A DNA stretch of 15,144 nucleotides. Origin: Thermoleophilaceae bacterium (GTDB lineage Bacteria; Actinomycetota; Thermoleophilia; Solirubrobacterales; Thermoleophilaceae). The notes below the pieces were generated by a model. It was not told the DNA's origin. It ran no database searches and was given only the letters and a program-made list of their open reading frames with translations. The position numbers were made by a program, and so were the translations under genes. The stretch covers positions 1-15,144 of the forward strand of contig JACCSF010000307.1 of the NCBI GenBank assembly GCA_013813135.1, in the 5' to 3' direction. Below, one piece after another: positions 1-5,268 of the stretch. Each line of letters opens with the position of its first letter. The first letter of the stretch is position 1.

Positions 1-1
1 A

Positions 2-496
2 GCCCCACGGCTGTTGCTAATCGAGTACGACCGCACCAGCCGTACCGACAAGAACTACGACAAGTTCCGCCGCTACGACGCCTTCCTAGCCTGGTGGTGG
101 CGACACACAGAGATAGGCGGCCGCGCGGAGACTCCCTTCGTGCTCTTCATCTGCCAAAACGACGCCCAACGGGACGACTTCCTCGCATGTGCGGACGGAG
201 AGCTAACCGGCCACCGCTGGCACCCATCACGCCCTGCGGACGACCATGAATACATCGGCCGGCGGCGCATCCTCTTCTGCGACGAGCGCGATGCCCACCT
301 CGGTCTCTGCGAAGCGCGCCGCGTTCCGCCCTACCCACCCGGACACCCGGGCAGATGCGGTCGCGACGCAGACATCCGCCGCGTAAGGCTTCCCGGCCCG
401 GTCACCGACGCTGAGACACGGATCGAGCGACCCCCGGAACAGGTCGTCAGCGTCGCTGAGCCGGCTGCCGCCGAGTCCACCCCGGAGGCCGCGTGA
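2..496 (+). CDS. replication-relaxation family protein, C-terminal part (5' end outside the window)
   Basis: The frame is open from base 2, so the gene begins upstream; the TTG at 14 lies inside conserved sequence (LLIEYDRTSRTDKNYDKFRR) and is not a credible start. The segment up to about residue 95 of the visible part resembles the C-terminal half of the replication-relaxation family: LIEYDRT, a basic DKNYDKFRRYD stretch, a WWWRHT aromatic cluster and a PFVLFICQN strand. The last 60 or so residues are proline-, arginine- and glutamate-rich and look disordered. Family members occur on actinobacterial plasmids and integrative elements and are named for a proposed role in plasmid replication and relaxation, with weak biochemical support. 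The stop overlaps the next gene's GTG by four bases, implying translational coupling with the small ORF and recombinase. Family assignment is by recall of the motif pattern. Confidence 0.68.
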   Translation, partial: APRLLLIEYDRTSRTDKNYDKFRRYDAFLAWWWRHTEIGGRAETPFVLFICQNDAQRDDFLACADGELTGHRWHPSRPADDHEYIGRRRILFCDERDAHLGLCEARRVPPYPPGHPGRCGRDADIRRVRLPGPVTDAETRIERPPEQVVSVAEPAAAESTPEAA

Positions 497-711
497 CCCC
501 AGGACGCTCCGACTGCACGGGCGGAGTGAGCGACGATCTCCGCGAGGTCCTGCTGACGCTCTCCCCTGCCGAGTTCGAGGGGTTCGCTCGCGATTTGAAG
601 GTACTCCGCCAGCACTGCGCCAAGTCGAACACGCAGGCAATCGTGGATGCCGTGCACGAGCGCGCCACGACCGTTATGGTCGCGGCGGTCGACGACAGGA
701 GGGCCGCTTGA
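493..711 (+). CDS. small hypothetical protein between replication-relaxation gene and recombinase
   Basis: This 72-residue ORF begins with a GTG that overlaps the upstream stop (GTGA) and ends in a TTGA overlap with the recombinase. A GGAGG at 484-488 lies four bases before the start. A second in-frame GTG at 526 would give a 61-residue product, but the SD-like bases there abut the start. I do not recognise the family. The central part (residues about 14-60) is rich in Leu, Glu, Arg and Asp with helical spacing; there is no signal peptide or membrane segment. A DLREVLLTLSPAEFEGFARDL stretch looks like a small helical fold. Its tight coupling on both sides suggests it works with the mobile-element genes. 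A recombination directionality factor or recombinase partner is one possibility, but nothing in the sequence proves it. Confidence 0.6.
   Translation: MTPGRSDCTGGVSDDLREVLLTLSPAEFEGFARDLKVLRQHCAKSNTQAIVDAVHERATTVMVAAVDDRRAA
697..703 (+). promoter_or_regulatory. ribosome binding site of the recombinase, inside the upstream gene
   Basis: AGGAGGG lies four bases before the TTG at 708. It supports this rare start and places translation initiation of the recombinase inside the end of the small upstream gene. Confidence 0.7.
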
Positions 712-2306
712 GAGCGATCGTCTACGCCGCCAAGTCCACGGAGGACAAGCGCGGCTCGATCCCCACCCAGTTCGAGGATGGCCGCGCGTTGGCCGCGCGG
801 GAGGGCTGGGAGGTCGCCGGCCAGTACGCGGACGAGGCCGCGTCGGCGTGGAGTGGCGACCGCGGGGCACAGCTCGCCTCCGCTATGGAGCACGCCGAGC
901 GAATCGCCCCGTGCGTTCTCGTCGTTCAGCACTCCGACCGCTTAGCGCGCGGGGACGGCCGCAGCGCCCGCCATCTCGGCGAGCTCTACTTCTGGGCGAT
1001 CAAGGCCGGCGTGCAGCTGCGCTCCGTGCAGGACGACTCGACGTTCACCAACCCGTTGCTGACCTTCGCGATGGGCGAGCGCAACGCCGAGGACTCGCGC
1101 CGCAAGTCGCTCGCGGTCCAGGCCGGAATGCAGCGACGGGGCGAGGCGGGCAAGCACCACGGCGGCCCTCGCCCCTACGGCTACGGCTACCGAGGCGGCT
1201 TGCTCGTGATCGACGAGGCGGAGGCAGCCATTGTGCGGCGGATCTTCGCCGAGTTCGTAGCTGGCGGCTCGCTCTCGGCGATCGCTCGAGGGCTCCACCG
1301 CGAAGGCGTGCCCACCCTACGCGGAAGGCTGTGGCGACAGTCGACGGTGTCCGGGATCCTCGCCAACCCCGTCTACGTGGGACTGATCCGCCACAACGCC
1401 GAGACCTTCCCTGCCCGCCACGAGCCGCTGATCGACGACGAGACCTGGCGCCGCGCAGCCGAGGTGCTCGCCGCCCGGCCCAGCAAGGGCCGCGGCCGGC
1501 CGCCGAAGGGCAACCACCTCTTCCGCGGCGGACTGCTGCGCTGCGAGTGCGGCGAGGCTATGGTGCCGCGCACTAACGGCGGCTACGAGATGTACTACTG
1601 CAACGGCCGGGGCAAGCTCGGCCGCGAGTTCTGCGACATGCCGCACATCCGCCGGGTGGACATCGACTCGGCGGTGTACCTCTACTTCGAGCAGGTCAGC
1701 CTGGACGTCGAGGCGACCCGGCAGGCGATCGCCGAGGCACGAGACCACAAGCTCGCCGAGGTTCGCGCGTTGCGGGACGCCGCCGAGGCGGAGGTCCAGC
1801 GCGCCGAGGAACGCCTGGGAAGAGTGCGGCGTGACTACACCGACGGCAAGCTCGACGCCGACGACTGGCGCAGCTTCAAGGCGGAGCTTGAGCCGCAGCG
1901 CGTCGCCGCTCGCGCCCAGGCGGAACGACTCGCCGCCCAGCACGGCGAGGTCGAACGGTGGGGGGAGGTGCGTGACGCCGAGGCAGAAACGCTGCGACGG
2001 CTCTCGGAGATACGCGCGCTGATCGCTGGGGAGGTCCGCGACGCCGCAGGGCTCGACGCTGTCCGCGTCGCGCTCTCCCGGACCTTTGAACGTTTCGTTA
2101 TCCGCCGCCAACTGAGGCGCGTCCACGTCGAGCTGATCGCGAATGGCCAGCTCGTGATCGAGCCCGAGGTACGAGAGACCGCGATCGACGGCTACAGCGA
2201 GAACCTGCGCCCCATCCTCCGCCGCGAACCACTCGGGCAGGCCGCGGACGCCGCGAAAGAGCAGCCGCCGATATTCGGTCCCATCGACGTGATGCACGGT
2301 GCCTGA
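708..2306 (+). CDS. large serine recombinase (site-specific integrase)
   Basis: A 532-residue protein with the full large-serine-recombinase layout. The N-terminal resolvase domain (about 1-145) has the catalytic serine in YAAKST (Ser10) followed by the family's SIPTQ and SDRLAR motifs. The recombinase domain (about 150-265) starts at GGPRPYGY and includes ILANPVYVGLIRH. A zinc ribbon follows with Cys279, Cys281, Cys298 and Cys309, then a charged Ala/Glu/Arg coiled coil (about 340-440) and a C-terminal tail. Such enzymes cut attP and attB through a phosphoserine intermediate and integrate or excise mobile DNA. The TTG start is supported by AGGAGGG at 697-703 and overlaps the upstream stop (TTGA). 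Leu79 uses TTA (942-944), a rare codon in high-GC actinobacteria. It lies at the edge of the element, beside a truncated host gene. Integrase role is inferred from size and position; family identity is firm. Confidence 0.93.
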   Translation: MRAIVYAAKSTEDKRGSIPTQFEDGRALAAREGWEVAGQYADEAASAWSGDRGAQLASAMEHAERIAPCVLVVQHSDRLARGDGRSARHLGELYFWAIKAGVQLRSVQDDSTFTNPLLTFAMGERNAEDSRRKSLAVQAGMQRRGEAGKHHGGPRPYGYGYRGGLLVIDEAEAAIVRRIFAEFVAGGSLSAIARGLHREGVPTLRGRLWRQSTVSGILANPVYVGLIRHNAETFPARHEPLIDDETWRRAAEVLAARPSKGRGRPPKGNHLFRGGLLRCECGEAMVPRTNGGYEMYYCNGRGKLGREFCDMPHIRRVDIDSAVYLYFEQVSLDVEATRQAIAEARDHKLAEVRALRDAAEAEVQRAEERLGRVRRDYTDGKLDADDWRSFKAELEPQRVAARAQAERLAAQHGEVERWGEVRDAEAETLRRLSEIRALIAGEVRDAAGLDAVRVALSRTFERFVIRRQLRRVHVELIANGQLVIEPEVRETAIDGYSENLRPILRREPLGQAADAAKEQPPIFGPIDVMHGA

Positions 2307-2325
2307 AGTCTGCGATCTTCAGGCA
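2300..2325. repeat. 9-bp perfect inverted repeat at the recombinase stop; terminator or attachment-site arm
   Basis: TGCCTGAAG (2300-2308) and CTTCAGGCA (2317-2325) pair perfectly around an 8-base spacer. The left arm contains the recombinase TGA stop. There is no T-run afterwards, so a classical intrinsic terminator is not obvious. Large serine integrases recognise imperfect dyads of about 40-50 bp at attP and the site often adjoins the integrase gene, so this dyad could be one arm of an attachment-site hybrid. Both readings remain open. Confidence 0.5.
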
Positions 2326-2335
2326 GAACAATTAA

Positions 2336-3130
2336 CGGGTCGCCAAGCCGATGCGGCCGGACGTGGCCGTCGCCTTAGATCGCATGGCGGCCGCCGCCCG
2401 CCAGGAGGCCGGGCTGTCGCTGCTGGTGACATCCGGATATCGCTCGGACGCCGAGCAGGCGCGCCTCTTCGCGGCCCATCCAGATCCGAAATGGGTAGCT
2501 CCGCCGGGCACCAGCCTGCATCGAAACGCCACCGAGCTCGACCTCGGACCGCCCGCCGCCTACGGGTGGCTGGCCGCCAATTGCGAAAGATTCAGCTTCG
2601 CCAAGCGCTACGCCTGGGAACCCTGGCACTTCGGGTACGTGCTCAACGCCGGGTCGACATCATTGGGCTATGACGGAGAGGCGCGGGGCGGGGCGCTGCC
2701 CTCATTCGTGCCGGCGGCCTATCAGGAGGCGATCGCCCGCGCCGCTCAGCGCTGGAACGTCGGAGCCGCGCTACTGGCGGCCCAGCTTTACGTGGAGTCG
2801 GGCTTCAATCCCTTCGCGCGCAGCCCTGCCGGGGCCGAGGGCATCGCTCAGTTCATGCCGGGCACGGCGGCCGCCTACGGGCTCGCCGATCCCTTCGATG
2901 CCGCGGCCGCGATCGACGCTCAAGCGCATCTGATGCGCGACCTCCTGCGTCGCTTCGGGTCGGTGCCCTTGGCGCTGGCGGCCTACAACGCGGGCGCGGG
3001 CGCCGTGGCGGGCTGCATGTGCATCCCGCCGTATCTCGAGACGCGGGCATACGTCACGCGAATCCTCGGCCTGCTGGGCGGCGCGGCCGATCTGGCGACG
3101 CCCAGCTTCGAGGTGAGGCTGGTGGAGTGA
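2336..3130 (+). pseudogene. M15 D,D-carboxypeptidase-like / SLT lytic transglycosylase fusion, 5'-truncated at the element border
   Basis: Two peptidoglycan hydrolase domains follow one another. Residues below count from ATG 2351. The first is VanY/M15-like (about 1-96), with SGYRSDAEQ, SLHRNATELDL (His57 and Asp64 of the S-x-H...D motif) and WEPWHFGY (Glu90, His93). The second is an SLT goose-lysozyme-type domain (about 122-238), with the catalytic ES (Glu149), GIAQFMPGT (164-172), AYNAG (211-215) and TRAYV. ATG 2351 has no ribosome binding site. The same frame reads back as RVAKP through 2336, which looks like a continuation of the family sequence, until a TAA at 2333-2335. No signal peptide precedes the enzyme, though such enzymes act outside the membrane. 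I infer that the neighbouring element removed the promoter, export signal and N-terminus. The rest is open to its stop, so a shortened cytoplasmic product from ATG 2351 cannot be excluded. Confidence 0.66.
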
Positions 3131-3164
3131 CCGAAGCGATAACCCACTAAATCTTTTGACCGGT

Positions 3165-3170
3165 TAGAAT
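3165..3170 (+). promoter_or_regulatory. -10 element of a probable leaderless promoter
   Basis: TAGAAT ends seven bases before the GTG at 3178, with no Shine-Dalgarno sequence between. That spacing places the transcription start at or next to the GTG. No -35 match is seen at the right distance. Confidence 0.55.
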
Positions 3171-3177
3171 ACCGCCC

Positions 3178-3855
3178 GTGTCCGCCGCTCCCGAGCAACT
3201 CCTCGACGGCCTCTGGCGCTGGACGGCCCAGCACCCCGAATGGCATCCCGGGGACTTCGGCAGCGAGGTCGCCTCGTTTGCCCTGCGGACCGGGCAAGAG
3301 ACGCTTCTGATCGATCCGCTGCTCCCGCGCCAGCCGGGCCCTGTGCTCGATCTGATCGAGCAGCAGCTCGGTGAGCGCCTCGCGATCCTGATCACGATCC
3401 CCTACCACGTGCGCAGCTCGGAGGAGATACGCGATCGCTTCCGCGGCCAGGTCGAGACCGCGATCTGGGGCCACCAGGCCTGTCGCAAGCGGCTCGCCGA
3501 CGCGGCCGGCTTCCGGGCCTTCGAGCCGGGCGACGCGCTGCCGGCCGGCGCGTCCGCGTACCGCATCGGCAGGCCGCGGCGCTTCGAGACGCCGCTGCAT
3601 CTGCCGAGTCCCCGGGCGCTGGTCTTCGGCGACGCGGTCGCGGAGGTGGACGGCGATCTGCGCGTGTGGTCCGACCGCAGCGTCGACGCCGACGTCAGCC
3701 GCTTCTACCGCGAGCGCTTCAATCCCACCCTTGAGCCCCTGCTCGAGCTCGACTTCGACCGGGTGCTCGTCACGCACGGCCGGCCGGCCCTCGAGGACGG
3801 CCGCAAGCGGCTCGCCAAGGCCCTGCGCGCCGAGCCCTGGTACCACCGCGACTGA
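3178..3855 (+). CDS. MBL-fold metallohydrolase-like protein with degenerate metal site
   Basis: A 225-residue cytosolic protein with the outline of the metallo-beta-lactamase fold: an early LLIDPLLP strand (43-50), a strand-loop at ITIPYHVRSSEE (73-83) where the HxHxDH metal motif would sit, ALVFGDAV with Asp152, and VLVTHGRP with His200. Only one His (His77) remains at the HxHxDH position, so binding of two zinc ions as in canonical members is doubtful. This degenerate pattern is, as far as I recall, common in actinobacterial paralogues annotated simply as MBL-fold. No substrate can be assigned. The GTG start is chosen because a TAGAAT hexamer ends seven bases before it, consistent with leaderless expression. 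It converges with the crotonase gene, whose stop lies 21 bases away. The fold call is moderately sure; the function is unknown. Confidence 0.72.
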   Translation: MSAAPEQLLDGLWRWTAQHPEWHPGDFGSEVASFALRTGQETLLIDPLLPRQPGPVLDLIEQQLGERLAILITIPYHVRSSEEIRDRFRGQVETAIWGHQACRKRLADAAGFRAFEPGDALPAGASAYRIGRPRRFETPLHLPSPRALVFGDAVAEVDGDLRVWSDRSVDADVSRFYRERFNPTLEPLLELDFDRVLVTHGRPALEDGRKRLAKALRAEPWYHRD

Positions 3856-3876
3856 CGCGCAGCGCTCCCGCGACGC

Positions 3877-4734
3877 TCAGCCGAACACCGGCTCCTCGGC
3901 ATCCGGAAACAGCTCCGGCAGCCCGTGGCTGACCCGGTCGGTGAACCGCGCCGGCCGCTTCTCCAGAAACGACTCCACGCCCTCGCGCGCGTCGGCCGAC
4001 TGCCCGCGCGCGAACATCGCCCGCGAGTCGGCCCGGTGGGCCTCCATCGGGTGCTCGGTTCCGAGCATCGTCCACATCAGCCGCCGCGCCAGCGCAACCG
4101 AGACCGGCGCGGCATTCGAGGCGATCTCCAGCGCCAGGGCGCGGGCTGCCTCCACCACGTCACCCGCCGGATGTACGCTGCGCACGAGCCCGCCGGCCAA
4201 GGCCTCCTCCGCGCTGAACACCCGCCCGGTCTCGACCCACTCCAGCGCCTGCGAGATCCCGACGATCCGCGGCAGGAACCAGCTCGAGCAGGCCTCCGGC
4301 ACGATCCCGCGCCGCGCGAACACGAAGCCGATCTTGGTCCCGGCCGCCGCCACCCGCACGTCCATCGGCAGCGTCATCGTGATCCCCACACCGACCGCCG
4401 GCCCGTTGATCGCCGCGATGACGGGCTTGAGCGAATCGAAGATGCGCAGCACCACCTGGCCACCGCCGTCCCGCGGCACCGCAAAGTCACCCGCATCCCG
4501 GTCGCGCCAGTCGAACGTGTCGCCGCCGCCCCCCAGATCGGCTCCCGCGCAGAACGCGCGCCCCTCGCCGGTCACGACGACCGCGCGCACCTCGTCGTCT
4601 GCGTCGGCCTGGTCGAACGCGTCGATCAGCTCGCGCTGCATCGTCGGCGTGAAGGCGTTCAGCCGGTCGGGCCGGTTCAGCGTGATCGTGAGCACGCCGC
4701 CGGCCACCTCGTAGCGGATCTCCTGGAAGTTCAT
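3877..4734 (-). CDS. enoyl-CoA hydratase/isomerase family protein (crotonase)
   Basis: From ATG 4734 the product is 285 residues, with a complete crotonase domain. Features are ITLNRPDRLNAF (17-28), the first oxyanion-hole segment FCAGADL (61-67), the second at NGPAVGVG (110-117), and the GIVPEACSSWFLPR segment whose Glu147 aligns with a catalytic glutamate of hydratases. The other hydratase glutamate position is occupied by Val115 (PAVGVG), so simple hydration is not assured and isomerase or other CoA chemistry is possible. The probable role is handling a 2-enoyl-CoA in fatty-acid or related degradation. An upstream in-frame ATG at 4773 would add 13 residues outside the family pattern; I prefer 4734 because TACGCT (minus strand, 4746-4741) lies six bases before it. 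It diverges from a MaoC hydratase gene, a functionally related neighbour. Confidence 0.9.
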   Translation of the reverse strand: MNFQEIRYEVAGGVLTITLNRPDRLNAFTPTMQRELIDAFDQADADDEVRAVVVTGEGRAFCAGADLGGGGDTFDWRDRDAGDFAVPRDGGGQVVLRIFDSLKPVIAAINGPAVGVGITMTLPMDVRVAAAGTKIGFVFARRGIVPEACSSWFLPRIVGISQALEWVETGRVFSAEEALAGGLVRSVHPAGDVVEAARALALEIASNAAPVSVALARRLMWTMLGTEHPMEAHRADSRAMFARGQSADAREGVESFLEKRPARFTDRVSHGLPELFPDAEEPVFG

Positions 4735-4740
4735 GCGGGC

Positions 4741-4746
4741 AGCGTA
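4741..4746 (-). promoter_or_regulatory. -10 element of a probable leaderless promoter for the crotonase gene
   Basis: On the minus strand TACGCT (TANNNT type) is separated by six bases from ATG 4734, and there is no ribosome binding site between them. The spacing fits transcription starting at the A of the ATG. Confidence 0.5.
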
Positions 4747-4761
4747 GGCGGCCTGCCCAGG

Positions 4762-4767
4762 TAGGCT
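4762..4767 (+). promoter_or_regulatory. -10 element of a probable leaderless promoter for the MaoC gene
   Basis: TAGGCT ends eight bases before ATG 4776 and no Shine-Dalgarno sequence intervenes. It lies only 15 bases from the opposing -10 of the crotonase gene, so the two promoters share their upstream DNA. A GTAGGC hexamer occurs twice in the same orientation (4744-4749 and 4761-4766). Confidence 0.52.
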
Positions 4768-4775
4768 CCGCACCC

Positions 4776-5237
4776 ATGACGATCACCGTGAACGGCATAG
4801 AAGAGGTGCGCGGGCTCGTCGGGCAGACCATCGGCCCGAGCGAGTGGCGCCTGGTCACACAGGAGGACATCGACACGTTCGCCGATCTCTCTGGAGACGA
4901 CCAGTGGATCCATGTCGACGTCGAGCGCGCCAAGACCGAGAGCCCCTACGGCACCACGATCGCGCACGGCAACTGCACCCTGTCGATGATCGACGGCTTC
5001 CGCCCGCAGCTGTTCGAGTCGACCGGATTCAAGCTCGGCGTGAACTACGGCTGGAACAAGATCCGCTTCCCGGCGCCCGTTCCGTCCGCCAGCCGCATCC
5101 GGGTCAGCGTCGAGACGGTCTCGGTCGACGAGGTCGGCGGCGGCTGGCACCAGATCGTCTACAAGTGGACGGTCGAGGTGGAGCGCTCGGAGAAGCCCGC
5201 CTGCGTGGCCGAGTCCGTCGTGCGCCTGCTGGCCTGA
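4776..5237 (+). CDS. MaoC-like (R)-specific enoyl-CoA hydratase, Rv0130/HtdZ type
   Basis: A 153-residue single hot-dog domain. The hydratase motif is FADLSGDDQWIHVD (35-48), with the Asp41 to His46 spacing of the (R)-hydratase catalytic pair, followed by the conserved GTTIAHG (59-65). NYGWNKIRFPAPVP and the ending KPACVAESVVR closely resemble my memory of mycobacterial Rv0130 (HtdZ), which hydrates trans-2-enoyl-CoA to (R)-3-hydroxyacyl-CoA. Length matches that family. It probably acts as a cytosolic dimer in acyl-chain metabolism. Start ATG 4776 is supported by a TAGGCT eight bases upstream and by the absence of any other start in the 41-base gap to the divergent crotonase. The pairing suggests both serve acyl-CoA metabolism, possibly with opposite stereochemistry at the hydration step. 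Exact substrate is not visible. Confidence 0.9.
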   Translation: MTITVNGIEEVRGLVGQTIGPSEWRLVTQEDIDTFADLSGDDQWIHVDVERAKTESPYGTTIAHGNCTLSMIDGFRPQLFESTGFKLGVNYGWNKIRFPAPVPSASRIRVSVETVSVDEVGGGWHQIVYKWTVEVERSEKPACVAESVVRLLA

Positions 5238-5254
5238 CCGACGGCGCCGCCGCA

Positions 5255-5260
5255 TATCCT
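5255..5260 (+). promoter_or_regulatory. -10 element of a probable leaderless promoter for uvrC
   Basis: TATCCT lies eight bases before the GTG at 5269, in the 31-base gap after the MaoC gene. No ribosome binding site is present, so uvrC probably starts its own leaderless transcript even though the gene upstream is co-oriented. Confidence 0.5.
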
Positions 5261-5268
5261 CGGTCGCA

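Larger units (their letters stand above)
1..2335 (+). mobile_element. right end of an integrated element (replication-relaxation gene, small ORF, serine recombinase)
   Basis: Seen: three co-oriented overlapping genes end in a large serine recombinase. Immediately after its stop comes a 9-bp inverted repeat, and then a cell-wall hydrolase gene whose reading frame carries recognisable family sequence but no 5' end. Known: replication-relaxation proteins and large serine recombinases are typical of actinobacterial plasmids and integrative elements, and recombinase genes usually sit at the element edge next to the attachment site. Inferred: the element continues left of the window and its right border lies at about 2307-2340. 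The exact border and the element type (integrative plasmid, conjugative element or prophage) cannot be fixed from this end alone. Confidence 0.68.

Noticed and set aside
1317..2297. 326-codon minus-strand frame antisense to the recombinase
   Set aside because: The sense strand has catalytic serine, zinc ribbon and coiled coil in order; the antisense product shows no domain and is a GC-driven shadow.
2299..2673. 124-codon plus-strand frame over the dyad and start of the hydrolase
   Set aside because: It is an alternate frame of the carboxypeptidase domain, Arg/Gly-rich, with no ribosome binding site.
3156..3161. TTGACC as a -35 box for the MBL-fold gene
   Set aside because: Only three bases separate it from the TAGAAT hexamer; a working spacer is about 17.
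4735..4773. In-frame upstream ATG (4773) as the crotonase start
   Set aside because: It would add 13 residues outside the family pattern, and its coding bases would overlap the MaoC promoter; the ATG at 4734 is better placed after TACGCT.
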